Shown: positions 6,114-12,292 of the stretch, in pieces
Layout of the letters: each line of letters starts with the position of its first letter
Numbering within the stretch: the stretch's first letter is position 1
Source of the DNA: a virus
IMG/VR virus record: IMGVR_UViG_3300032665_000140
Location: 1 to 30,062 of that record
DNA length: 30,062 bases
Strand: one strand, 5' to 3'
Position numbers and translations under genes: made by a program
Notes under the pieces: model-generated
What the model saw: the letters and a program-made list of their open reading frames with translations, nothing else
Database searches by the model: none
Told to the model about the DNA's origin: nothing

Positions 6114-6335
6114 ATGCTAATCTCGGAAGCCTTACAAGGCAAATATGTAAAGTCCTCACAAGGACAAGGAATTATCCAATTCGCAGATTTTCGTAAAGAT
6201 ATGCACCACTCTACCCCCGAGGGTTATCTTGCTTATGCTTGCAAGGTTCGCCCACACTGGAACGGAACGGGATTTCCAAAGCCCGATTTCTATACAACAG
6301 TGTATGTCGGATTGGATAGTGAACTAATTGACTAA
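6114..6335 (+). CDS. Hypothetical protein, 73 aa
   Basis: ATG at 6114 with AAGGAAGG upstream; the GTG at 6102 lies in the ribosome site and is rejected. Contains aromatic and basic residues (RPHWNGTGFPKPDFYTTVYVG), beta-rich. Unrecognised. Confidence 0.7.
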   Translation: MLISEALQGKYVKSSQGQGIIQFADFRKDMHHSTPEGYLAYACKVRPHWNGTGFPKPDFYTTVYVGLDSELID

Positions 6336-6474
6336 GTTTATTTTTTATACTTCTATTGGGGTGGAGGCTGATACTCAAGACGAAGCCGTCCAATGGTTCG
6401 ATTATCAAATGGGATTAACCCAATTAAATAATGATATTTATGTCGAAGAGATTTTAGGAGATTATAATGGGTAA
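6328..6474 (+). CDS. Small protein, 48 aa, TTG start
   Basis: TTG at 6328 overlaps the previous gene by 8 bases; GGATAG lies upstream. The protein (MTKFIFYTSIGVEADTQDEAVQWF...) has a normal alpha/beta composition with no rare-residue bias. It ends 8 bases inside the next gene, so the region between two accepted genes is filled exactly. Confidence 0.5.
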   Translation: MTKFIFYTSIGVEADTQDEAVQWFDYQMGLTQLNNDIYVEEILGDYNG

Positions 6475-6598
6475 TCTTGCTGATGAACTAAATATTTTTA
6501 TCTGCGATGAATGCGACACGCTGGCAGAAATGTCAGTGGTCGGTGATACAATATCTATAACAAAATGTAAGTGCTTAACTCTAGATTGGAATAACTAA
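6467..6598 (+). CDS. Zinc-knuckle miniprotein, 43 aa, hosting a promoter
   Basis: AGGAG 8 bases before ATG. C13-x2-C16 and C34-x-C36 could bind one zinc. Codons 22-29 (MSVVGDTI) encode the TGTCAGTGG promoter copy at 6531. Stop and next start overlap (TAATG). Confidence 0.6.
   Translation: MGNLADELNIFICDECDTLAEMSVVGDTISITKCKCLTLDWNN
6531..6552 (+). promoter_or_regulatory. Intragenic TGTCAGTGG promoter
   Basis: TGTCAGTGG from 6531; TACAAT at 6547-6552 preceded by TGA; offset 16 as elsewhere. Reads into the 6598 gene. Confidence 0.55.
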
Positions 6599-6792
6599 TG
6601 TATACACTAACAACTGCCTATGATGGCGAGAAGCCATTCCATAGTTTTCAATTCGCTGACGCACTAGCAGCGTTTGAGACTTTCGTTAAAATTAACGACT
6701 GGGGTATGGCTAAAGAATATGCAACTTATAATCTATCGCTACCCGACGGCAAAATGTACACAAAGAACTTCTACCGACCAACTGGCAAGTAA
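6598..6792 (+). CDS. Hypothetical protein, 64 aa
   Basis: Starts on the last base of the preceding stop. Alpha/beta protein (FQFADALAAFETFVKIND...). Not recognised. The next promoter begins at the first base after its stop codon. Confidence 0.7.
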   Translation: MYTLTTAYDGEKPFHSFQFADALAAFETFVKINDWGMAKEYATYNLSLPDGKMYTKNFYRPTGK

Positions 6793-6814
6793 TGTCAGTG
6801 GCCTCTGCTATAAT
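6793..6814 (+). promoter_or_regulatory. TGTCAGTGG promoter directly after a stop codon
   Basis: TGTCAGTGG 6793-6801, TGC-TATAAT with TATAAT at 6809-6814, a perfect -10. Leader of about 22 bases to the ATG at 6844 containing AAAGGA. Confidence 0.65.
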
Positions 6815-6843
6815 ACTCTAACCCAACTAACAAAGGACAAAAA

Positions 6844-7053
6844 ATGACAGTAGCAATTGAACACAACCTAAAGTTTGTAACTGAACTTGATGAAAATCAT
6901 CCAACAGCAAAGCGTTTGCTTGCATTACCCTATGAAGCACAAGTGCAAATGCTTGAAAGCATGTTGCGAGACTTGGTAGGCCCTGCAGTATTGCCACGCA
7001 TTAATGAACTTAATGAAGGCAACACTTATGCAAAATTGGTGGTATGTCTTTAA
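6844..7053 (+). CDS. Hypothetical protein, 69 aa
   Basis: Mostly helical (MTVAIEHNLKFVTELDENHPTAKRLLALPYEAQVQMLESMLRDL). Unrecognised. AAAGGA ribosome site. Its stop overlaps the next start. Confidence 0.75.
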   Translation: MTVAIEHNLKFVTELDENHPTAKRLLALPYEAQVQMLESMLRDLVGPAVLPRINELNEGNTYAKLVVCL

Positions 7054-7268
7054 TGGCTAAACACCCACCAGTCGGGAGTGCCTCATGGCACTCCGTTTTT
7101 GCAAATGATGAATGCAAAGTTTGGCAGGACGGCAATGATGATATCTTCTTCAAGGTAGCTATCAAAGGTCAACGTGTAAAATATTTTTACAATGAAACTG
7201 CACACAGTGACGTTGCACGTTATTGCTCGGACGAATTAGGAATTTCTTATTGGTCCGTATTAAACTAA
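7053..7268 (+). CDS. Hypothetical protein, 71 aa
   Basis: ATG at 7053 (TAATG overlap) is preferred over the in-frame ATG at 7044 because GGTGG sits 10 bases upstream of 7053. Beta-rich start, one Cys in each half, Tyr/Trp-rich. Unrecognised. Confidence 0.65.
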   Translation: MAKHPPVGSASWHSVFANDECKVWQDGNDDIFFKVAIKGQRVKYFYNETAHSDVARYCSDELGISYWSVLN

Positions 7269-7285
7269 TTTAGAAAGGTTAGTGA

Positions 7286-7375
7286 ATGCAAGTTATCGCT
7301 TATATTTTTGTCTACGCATACTTAATGGGTATCTATGCATTCATTCACTTCCTAATAGATATTATTAAAAAATAA
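7286..7375 (+). CDS. Single-span membrane micropeptide, 29 aa
   Basis: GAAAGG before ATG. One hydrophobic helix (VIAYIFVYAYLMGIYAFIHFLIDII) ending KK. Last gene of its operon, followed 10-15 bases later by cassette D. Fits the recurring class of tiny membrane peptides here. Confidence 0.55.
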   Translation: MQVIAYIFVYAYLMGIYAFIHFLIDIIKK

Positions 7376-7387
7376 TTGTTTTGCACT

Positions 7388-7541
7388 TGACATTCCCGCA
7401 AAATTTTCCTGGGCCGTGTCCGATATGTCCGAATTGTCTGTCAAGACAACACGCCGATTACGGCGTGTGTTTTTTATCACATTACAATGTTAGTATAATT
7501 GGGTTTACGGATGGACAAATGTCAGTCCTGTATGCTAGAAT
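7388..7541 (+). promoter_or_regulatory. Regulatory cassette D with TGTCAGT promoter
   Basis: TTGACATTCCC (7388), CCTGGGC (7409), TGTCCGATATGTCCGAATTG (7417-7436), TTGTCTGTCAAGACAA, the hairpin terminator at 7450-7476, CRP-like TGTGTTTTTTATCACA (7466-7481), a possible -10 TATAAT (7494), then TGGACA, TGTCAGTCC (7520) and TGC-TAGAAT (7536-7541). Drives the DUF932 gene. Confidence 0.65.
7450..7476 (+). terminator. Rho-independent terminator inside cassette D
   Basis: ACACGCCG-ATTA-CGGCGTGT (7450-7469) followed by GTTTTTTA. Perfect 8-bp GC-rich stem with T-tract. The T-tract is shared with the CRP-like palindrome, so termination and the operator overlap. Confidence 0.75.
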
Positions 7542-7573
7542 AGGACTACATTCAAAAAAGAAAGAAGGCTCAA

Positions 7574-8608
7574 ATGACCAATGTCATGTCACAAGTTCAC
7601 AAGTCCGAAGTAGAAACTGGCGAGGTTTCTCTTGCTGTATCTACCCGCAATAATCCTGCTTGGCATAGTTTTGCTAACAAGGTTTTCACAAAAGATGAGG
7701 AAGTCACCACCGCACAAATGCTTGATGGTGCTAAGTTGTCAAATTGGAATGTTCAACTTGAATCTGTTAGTGATTTACTCGCAGATAACTACACTACTGT
7801 ATCCGACAATTTCCTAGTTGTTCGTGATAATCCTTATACAGCAGGACAGAAAGATGTTCTATCTGTTGTAGGTTCTCGCTACAAGACTGTACAGAATGAA
7901 GATTTATTCTCATTCGCAGATAATCTACATGACGGCAATCAAGATGTTTATTGGGAATCAGCAGGTTCTCTAAAGAATGGTCGTGTCGTGTTCGGTACAA
8001 TGTCAATTCCCCGCACAATGGTGCTTGACCCTAATGGTGCTAACGATACAACTAATCTTTATCTAGTTGTCTATACATCACACGATGGTTCTGTTGCTGT
8101 TCAATCTGCAATCACACCTGTGCGTGTTATGTGTCAAAATACACTTAATTTCGCTATGAAAAAGGCTAAGCAATCTTTCAAGATTCGCCACACTCAAACT
8201 GTGGACGGAAAAATTGCTGCTGCTCGTGAGGCTCTAGGTCTTACATTCAACTACATGGACGAATTCGAAAAGCAAGCACAAGAGTTGTTTGCCATCGAGG
8301 TAAACAATTCTAAGTTTAACGAAATCATCAACAAGATGTACCCAAAGCCCGAAGCAGATGTTAAGGGTTCAATTAAAAAGTGGGAGAATAAAATTATCAC
8401 CATCGGTGATTTATACAATGCTCCACACAATGCGAACATCAAGAACACCGCATGGGGTGTTGTTAATACTCTCACCGAGCGTATTGACTACCATCGCACA
8501 GCCCGCAAGGGTGGCGATTCGCTAATGGCGGGTGCTAGTGGTTTTGACCCCGTTGTTACAGCGGAAAAAAATAAAATTGTTAAGCAGGTTTTAGCACTTG
8601 CGAAATAA
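7574..8608 (+). CDS. DUF932 / phage-plasmid-like protein (TIGR03299 type)
   Basis: 344 aa, the largest protein of the left arm. Typical family marks: AWHSFANKVF near residue 29, then the block YLVVYTSHDGS...SAITPVRVMCQNTL (about residues 163-192) that defines DUF932, and a helical C-terminal half. The length matches the family (about 300-370). The family occurs in phages, plasmids and mobile elements; its biochemical role is unknown. Own promoter (7536) and own terminator (8616), so a one-gene unit. Confidence 0.9.
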   Translation: MTNVMSQVHKSEVETGEVSLAVSTRNNPAWHSFANKVFTKDEEVTTAQMLDGAKLSNWNVQLESVSDLLADNYTTVSDNFLVVRDNPYTAGQKDVLSVVGSRYKTVQNEDLFSFADNLHDGNQDVYWESAGSLKNGRVVFGTMSIPRTMVLDPNGANDTTNLYLVVYTSHDGSVAVQSAITPVRVMCQNTLNFAMKKAKQSFKIRHTQTVDGKIAAAREALGLTFNYMDEFEKQAQELFAIEVNNSKFNEIINKMYPKPEADVKGSIKKWENKIITIGDLYNAPHNANIKNTAWGVVNTLTERIDYHRTARKGGDSLMAGASGFDPVVTAEKNKIVKQVLALAK

Positions 8609-8615
8609 TTAAAAG

Positions 8616-8647
8616 GTGGGGGGCGAAAGCTCCCCACTATTTTTTTG
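8616..8647 (+). terminator. Strong rho-independent terminator
   Basis: GTGGGGGGC-GAAA-GCTCCCCAC (9-bp stem with one G-T, GNRA tetraloop) followed by TATTTTTTTG. Ends the DUF932 transcript. Confidence 0.9.
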
Positions 8648-8691
8648 ATCTGTTGCAATGTATAAATATTCATAATGATGTATAAATATGC

Positions 8692-8800
8692 AGGGGCCCA
8701 GGGATTTTTTCTCAGGCGGCGTCGGGCGTGTCGTGTGATATTAAACACATTTACGATTACGGCGTGTCGTGTTTACGATGTCAGTGGCTTCTGCTATACT
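8692..8800 (+). promoter_or_regulatory. Regulatory cassette E with TGTCAGTGG promoter
   Basis: GGGGCCCAGGG (8692), CRP-like TGTGATATTAAACACA (8733-8748), TTTACGA at 8749 and 8772 (23 bp apart) with CGGCGTGTCG between them, then TGTCAGTGG (8779) and TGC-TATACT (8795-8800). No TGTCCGA repeat here. ATGTATAAATAT occurs twice just upstream (8658 and 8679). Confidence 0.65.
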
Positions 8801-8824
8801 GATGTCCTCATGAAAGGAAAACTA

Positions 8825-8989
8825 ATGAACTGGATGAAATGGGATTATGTATGCCCACAATGTGATGCCAATATTGAAATGACTCTCAAGTCTGATGGAC
8901 AAGATGGGCATATTTCTTTATGTCCAAAATGTAGGGGTCATATGACTCTAATGTCAGTGGTAGATGCTACTATAGGGGAGAATAAATAA
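8825..8989 (+). CDS. Zinc-ribbon protein, 54 aa, hosting a promoter
   Basis: C10-x2-C13 (CPQC) and C33-x2-C36 (CPKC), a standard zinc ribbon. ATG at 8825 follows AAAGGA; an upstream in-frame ATG at 8810 lacks a ribosome site. Codons 43-50 (MSVVDATI) contain another promoter copy. Stop overlaps next start. Confidence 0.75.
   Translation: MNWMKWDYVCPQCDANIEMTLKSDGQDGHISLCPKCRGHMTLMSVVDATIGENK
8952..8973 (+). promoter_or_regulatory. Intragenic TGTCAGTGG promoter
   Basis: TGTCAGTGG from 8952, TGC-TACTAT with -10 at 8968-8973. Reads into the 8989 and 9096 genes. Confidence 0.5.
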
Positions 8990-9096
8990 TGACTTTTTGT
9001 AAATCCCCCGCCTGTTATAATGAACGGGAACTTGACAAGAGTAATAGTTATAGGCTAGAATACTGCCTTCAATGTCGTATAGATAGGAATAAATAA
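8989..9096 (+). CDS. Zinc-binding miniprotein, 35 aa
   Basis: C4-x4-C9 and C26-x2-C29. Coupled on both sides by TAATG overlaps (8989 and 9096). Unrecognised but the four-Cys layout and exact overlaps support it. Confidence 0.6.
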   Translation: MTFCKSPACYNERELDKSNSYRLEYCLQCRIDRNK

Positions 9097-9362
9097 TGAT
9101 AGTTAAACTACAAGTACCTAATAATGCCCAAATGGGCTATGGGTTGGGCAAATGTATTCAGTATGGCATTGAATACAATGTGTTGGATAATTTACAAGTT
9201 GAATTAACTGGCACAGATGAAATTAAACTAACAAAGATGTGTGTGGCATTTATGGGCAAAGTCCTAGAAGTATCTAAAACTAAGCCTACACTTGGTGATT
9301 TGCCAAAGCATGAGGTTCAGTATGCTAGAACTAATAGACCTATTCAGACCCGCCGAAAATAG
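9096..9362 (+). CDS. Hypothetical protein, 88 aa
   Basis: Starts on the last base of the previous stop. Basic C-terminus (RTNRPIQTRRK). Alpha/beta composition, not recognised. Confidence 0.75.
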   Translation: MIVKLQVPNNAQMGYGLGKCIQYGIEYNVLDNLQVELTGTDEIKLTKMCVAFMGKVLEVSKTKPTLGDLPKHEVQYARTNRPIQTRRK

Positions 9363-9364
9363 AA

Positions 9365-9394
9365 TTGACACGGCATACTGCCGTGTGATAGAAT
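9365..9394 (+). promoter_or_regulatory. Promoter with palindromic operator in the spacer
   Basis: TTGACA (9365-9370)-N18-TAGAAT (9389-9394) with extended TGA. CACGGCATACTGCCGTG (9369-9385) is a perfect 7-bp inverted repeat around TAC that fills the spacer, so a bound repressor would block polymerase. Drives the 9432 gene. Confidence 0.7.
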
Positions 9395-9431
9395 ACCACT
9401 AATAACCCAACAAAAGAAAAGGAAAAAAATA

Positions 9432-9854
9432 ATGGCTTCAAGAGCAATTTCAGTAAAGGTAGCAACACCAAAAGTAATCGCAGCACTACAAGCAAAGTTG
9501 GCAGAGGTTCAATCTAACTATGCTAATCAAGGCAAGTTACAGGCAGAGTATGATGAGGCTTACAAGCAGTATCAAGCAGACCTAACTGCTTATGCTATCA
9601 AGCACATTGACTTGGCAACTAACTTCCGCACAAGCCTTCGTGGATACAATGGTAATTGTGTGAACATTGACTATGATGTACCACTAGACCTAGAAGGTTA
9701 TCCAACAGCACCCGAGCGTGGCTATACTCCAATGTATGAAAGAGACTACAATTCTACTGTTGAGGAAATTGGCAACGCAATCCGTATTCTGCAAATGACA
9801 GATGAGGAAACTGTTTCTACTTCTACCTTCAAGACTATCGCACAGTATCTCTAA
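9432..9854 (+). CDS. Coiled-coil-like protein, 140 aa
   Basis: Residues 14-55 form a Gln/Glu/Lys-rich helix (VIAALQAKLAEVQSNYANQGKLQ), then a Tyr-rich middle and an acidic helix. Not recognised; similar small proteins are frequent in actinophages. Single-gene unit between a regulated promoter and a hairpin terminator, suggesting high or conditional expression. Confidence 0.8.
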   Translation: MASRAISVKVATPKVIAALQAKLAEVQSNYANQGKLQAEYDEAYKQYQADLTAYAIKHIDLATNFRTSLRGYNGNCVNIDYDVPLDLEGYPTAPERGYTPMYERDYNSTVEEIGNAIRILQMTDEETVSTSTFKTIAQYL

Positions 9855-9868
9855 TCAAATAAACAACT

Positions 9869-9897
9869 GGGTGGGGAGTCTTGACTTCCCACCCCTT
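9869..9897 (+). terminator. Terminator whose loop holds the next -35 box
   Basis: GGGTGGGGAGTC (9869-9880) pairs with GACTTCCCACCC (9883-9894), one G-T pair, then CCTTATC. TTGACT (9881-9886), the -35 of the next promoter, lies across the loop and right arm. Confidence 0.7.
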
Positions 9898-9909
9898 ATC
9901 TGATAGGAT
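9881..9909 (+). promoter_or_regulatory. Leaderless promoter for the 23-aa peptide
   Basis: TTGACT-N17-TAGGAT (9904-9909) with extended TGA. The -10 box ends exactly 6 bases before the ATG at 9916, so transcription should start on the start codon. Confidence 0.65.
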
Positions 9910-9915
9910 ACCGCT

Positions 9916-9987
9916 ATGCTTACCAACTTCTATTTATTCTGCTTAACTATAATTGTATTTCTATTCGTGATTGGACAAATACTATAA
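9916..9987 (+). CDS. Single-span membrane micropeptide, 23 aa, leaderless
   Basis: One hydrophobic helix (FYLFCLTIIVFLFVIG). No ribosome site; -10 box placed for a leaderless mRNA. Ends TAATG into the 9987 gene. Confidence 0.55.
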   Translation: MLTNFYLFCLTIIVFLFVIGQIL

Positions 9988-10364
9988 TGGGTGCAAGAGT
10001 TAATTTCGTATTCAAGACTGAGTTAGATAAACCTAACATTGTTCTTTATAGCCATTGGGGCGCAACTTCTTGGCGTGAGGATTTGGCTATTGCTATTGAC
10101 AAAGCAAAACCTCGTATCGCATTGGGTGACATTCCTTATGCTACCCGCATCATCATTGACCAACTAACTAAAGATGGACGGGATTCCGAAACAGGCTACG
10201 GTATCTCTCTAGCCACAGATGAAGAGATTCTAAAAGGCTTATTTGATTTTCCAGTTGAAATTGACATGACAACTCAAATGGTTAATGATGAAGGTCATTG
10301 GCATTCGTTTGAATCATTCGTAGAATATATCTCGGAGGTTATCAACTATCATGATGGGGTATAG
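9987..10364 (+). CDS. Conserved-looking phage protein, 125 aa
   Basis: Begins MGARVNFVF, then LYSHWGATSWREDLAIAIDKAKPRIALGDIPYATRIIIDQL. This pattern is familiar from uncharacterised actinobacteriophage proteins; no catalytic motif is evident. Coupled to the membrane micropeptide upstream and overlapping the 48-aa gene downstream. Confidence 0.8.
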   Translation: MGARVNFVFKTELDKPNIVLYSHWGATSWREDLAIAIDKAKPRIALGDIPYATRIIIDQLTKDGRDSETGYGISLATDEEILKGLFDFPVEIDMTTQMVNDEGHWHSFESFVEYISEVINYHDGV

Positions 10365-10497
10365 TGCTGCTGATGTAGTTAAAATGATTAACGGATTAGA
10401 TGAAGCGTATAATTCTAATCTACCGCCAAAGCTTGAAGAAAATATTGGAACAACAATAAATTTTCTTGAAGGCTTATTGGCAGAAAATCGGATCTAA
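10351..10497 (+). CDS. Small helical protein, 48 aa
   Basis: ATGATG at 10351 inside the previous gene's end, GGAGG 12 bases upstream. All-helical (AADVVKMINGLDEAYNS...ENIGTTINFLEGLLAEN). Unrecognised. Last gene before a 325-base gene-free stretch. Confidence 0.6.
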   Translation: MMGYSAADVVKMINGLDEAYNSNLPPKLEENIGTTINFLEGLLAENRI

Positions 10498-10503
10498 AAT
10501 ACA

Positions 10504-10540
10504 ACTGTTATAGTCGTCAAATGACTGTTATAGTCGTCAA
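10504..10540 (+). repeat. Tandem direct repeat, 17 bp, period 20
   Basis: ACTGTTATAGTCGTCAA occurs identically at 10504-10520 and 10524-10540, just after the stop of the 48-aa gene. Not seen elsewhere in the window. Confidence 0.85.
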
Positions 10541-10550
10541 GAGGACATAA

Positions 10551-10612
10551 CCTTACTATAAAATGAGGTTTTATGAGGGTTAGATTTAAAATTATCTTAT
10601 TTTATAGTTAGG
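10551..10612 (+). repeat. Imperfect inverted repeat, 17 bp arms
   Basis: CCTTACTATAAAATGAG (10551-10567) and CTTATTTTATAGTTAGG (10596-10612) are inverted copies matching at 15 of 17 positions with a 28-base spacer. Could be paired binding sites or a long weak hairpin. Confidence 0.65.
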
Positions 10613-10618
10613 TTTCAT

Positions 10619-10665
10619 GGTAGTAATCATACACACCCCCCATGGGGGTGTAAAGGATTACTACC
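10619..10665 (+). other. Large two-tier stem-loop
   Basis: Outer stem GGTAGTAATC/GATTACTACC (10 bp, perfect), 4x4 internal loop ATAC/AAAG, inner stem ACACCCCC/GGGGGTGT (8 bp, perfect), loop CAT. Followed on + by six A, not T, so it is not a normal terminator in that direction. The symmetric internal loop looks like a folded RNA or single-stranded DNA element. Confidence 0.8.
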
Positions 10666-10680
10666 AAAAAAGGCTACAGC

Positions 10681-10816
10681 GTGTCCCACTTGACAAAGTG
10701 GGCACGATGCCCCCAGGGAAACGGACATTTCGGACATATAGTATTTAACCCATTTACGAAGTGATGTAAATCACCTTTACGATGACTTGACGCCAACATT
10801 TACGATGTGGTAGAAT
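10681..10816 (+). promoter_or_regulatory. Regulatory cassette F and leaderless promoter
   Basis: Hairpin CCCACTT-GACA-AAGTGGG (10685-10702), GCCCCCAGGG, then the TGTCCGA repeat in reverse orientation (CGGACATTTCGGACA, 10722-10736). Next a CRP-like GTGATGTAAATCAC (10761-10774) and TTTACGA at 10753, 10776 and 10799 (23 bp apart). Promoter TTGACG (10787-10792)-N18-TAGAAT (10811-10816), extended TGG. The -10 ends 6 bases before the ATG at 10823. Together with the three repeats upstream it fills the gene-free stretch 10498-10822. Confidence 0.65.
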
Positions 10817-10822
10817 TTCGCT

Positions 10823-11044
10823 ATGACACTAGACATATATGAAATAGATTATTCAGTCTCTCCATTTGGTATCAATATGTGGGAGATTTATGATGAAACT
10901 GGGCAATATCTAATGGATTTTGATAATATGATTGATGCCCATAATTGGTGTAATAGCCAAGGTGAAGATTATACTATGCATCTATTATCAACCTATCATA
11001 GACAATTTGAGAAAGATATTTTTAACACACCCGCCAATTCTTGA
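10823..11044 (+). CDS. Hypothetical protein, 73 aa, leaderless
   Basis: Acidic alpha/beta protein (MTLDIYEIDYSVSPFGINMWEIYDETG...DAHNWCNSQGEDY). No ribosome site; promoter geometry predicts a leaderless mRNA. Its stop lies in a hairpin with the next -35 (11031-11050). Unrecognised. Confidence 0.75.
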   Translation: MTLDIYEIDYSVSPFGINMWEIYDETGQYLMDFDNMIDAHNWCNSQGEDYTMHLLSTYHRQFEKDIFNTPANS

Positions 11045-11070
11045 CGGGTGTCAGTGGTCAATGCTATAAT
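11041..11070 (+). promoter_or_regulatory. TTGACG / TGTCAGTGG / TATAAT promoter
   Basis: The clearest copy: TTGACG (11041-11046), TGTCAGTGG (11049-11057), TGC-TATAAT (11065-11070), N18 spacer. TTGACG falls in the right half of a hairpin ACACCCG...CGGGTGT that includes the preceding stop. Confidence 0.75.
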
Positions 11071-11100
11071 TCTATTCTACCCAACGAAAGGACACAAATT

Positions 11101-11313
11101 ATGCCAAAGTATGATAACGAAGGCAACGAGTTGTTTTTGTATACAGTTATGAAAAATGTCGAGCAAACTTTTGTTCAACAGATTTGGGCACAAGATTCCG
11201 AGGAAGCGGAACTATTTGCCGAAACTCTAATTGCCCTTGATGACAAGTGGAAATTAACCAACGAGGAAGTTTATTACATTACTCCCAACATCGCTTTTGA
11301 TGAGGAGGAGTAA
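11101..11313 (+). CDS. Acidic small protein, 70 aa
   Basis: Starts MPKYDNEG after GAAAGGA; a longer frame from 11041 would include the promoter and is rejected. Acidic (DSEEAELFAETLIALDD; ends DEEE), no motif. Followed after 2 bases by the Api92-like gene. Confidence 0.75.
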   Translation: MPKYDNEGNELFLYTVMKNVEQTFVQQIWAQDSEEAELFAETLIALDDKWKLTNEEVYYITPNIAFDEEE

Positions 11314-11315
11314 TA

Positions 11316-12020
11316 ATGCCAAACTGGGTATATAATGGATTAACCGCACAAGGTCCAAAAGAATCTATCGAGAAAATGAAAGCCCAATTAAATAAACCAT
11401 TTGTTGATTATATCGAGGCCAATGGTGATTTGGCTTATGATGTCAAACAAACTAAGTATTCTAATCCTGTATTTAGTTTTAGAAACATCATTGCTCCCAC
11501 CGACCTTGAGGCATATAAGCAACAGCCTGTACGTTCAGATAAAGATATATCTGACCCTTATTGGTGGGCAGATAATCAACGCTTATCTCAAACTGATAAT
11601 TCATGGTATAACTGGAATATCCGTAACTGGGGTGTTAAATGGGATGTTGCTGTATCTAGCGAAGATAAACATCCCGATACATATATGGAAGAAACTGAGG
11701 ATGAATGGACTGCTTCTGTATATTATAACTTTAATACTGCATGGGGAATTCCCGAACAAGCATTAATTACACTCTCATCTCAATATCCCGACCTTCTCTT
11801 CACATTATCATATGAAGAAGAAACAGGCTGGGGTGGTGAAATGGAAATCTTAAGTGGTGTAGTTATTAGCCATGGTCAATATGATTCCAAGTGTAGAGAC
11901 TGTGATTCAACAGACACATTAGAGTATTGCGAAGATTGCGAAAATGAGGTATGCTCTGCTTGTGGTTTTGGAGCAGAAGAAGCCTGCGATATACATAGGG
12001 AGGTTGCACATGTCGGATGA
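11316..12020 (+). CDS. Api92/DUF1281-like ferredoxin-fold protein with C-terminal zinc finger
   Basis: 234 aa. Starts MPNWVYNGLTAQGP, the usual opening of DUF1281/Api92-like proteins, with the family marks WNIRNWGVKWDV (about 100-111), FNTAWGIPEQAL and a late SYEEETGWGG. The C-terminal 45 residues add a Cys-rich module (C-x2-C...C-x2-C...C-x2-C) that resembles a treble-clef or B-box-like zinc finger and is unusual for the family. Family role unknown; found on plasmids and phages. Short leader with GGAGG. Confidence 0.8.
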   Translation: MPNWVYNGLTAQGPKESIEKMKAQLNKPFVDYIEANGDLAYDVKQTKYSNPVFSFRNIIAPTDLEAYKQQPVRSDKDISDPYWWADNQRLSQTDNSWYNWNIRNWGVKWDVAVSSEDKHPDTYMEETEDEWTASVYYNFNTAWGIPEQALITLSSQYPDLLFTLSYEEETGWGGEMEILSGVVISHGQYDSKCRDCDSTDTLEYCEDCENEVCSACGFGAEEACDIHREVAHVG

Positions 12021-12285
12021 ATTAGACCCATATCTACAGCGTATGGTCGAAGCAGGTATGGACGGTGCAGATATTTTGCATGGTCATCTTAAATCGCTTA
12101 TGCTTGAGGCGGAAAATAATATGCTGACTAGAAACAAAGATGAGCACAAGAAGTATTGGGCTGGACAACTAGACGCACTAACAGAACTATATCAATTAAC
12201 TTATGCCATTGCTTTTGCAAAGGGGGAACAGAATTCAAACAATCAGATTTTTCGAGGGATTGTAACAACCCCTAAAAATGGCTAA
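12010..12285 (+). CDS. Hypothetical helical protein, 91 aa
   Basis: ATG at 12010 behind GGGAGG, overlapping the previous gene by 11 bases; longer frame from 11944 rejected. Helical, with an N-terminal acidic segment and a middle of KDEHKKYWAGQLDALTELYQL. Unrecognised. Confidence 0.75.
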   Translation: MSDELDPYLQRMVEAGMDGADILHGHLKSLMLEAENNMLTRNKDEHKKYWAGQLDALTELYQLTYAIAFAKGEQNSNNQIFRGIVTTPKNG

Positions 12286-12292
12286 AAAGCCC

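Noticed and set aside
7381-7653. 90-aa frame across cassette D
   Set aside because: Covers terminator, operators and promoter, and overlaps the DUF932 start in another frame.
8658-8690. Transposon end from the ATGTATAAATAT direct repeat
   Set aside because: Only 12 AT-rich bases, no transposase and no inverted ends nearby.
10619-10665. Rho-independent terminator
   Set aside because: The stem is followed by A residues on +, and on - by a non-T stretch; kept as an unexplained structure instead.
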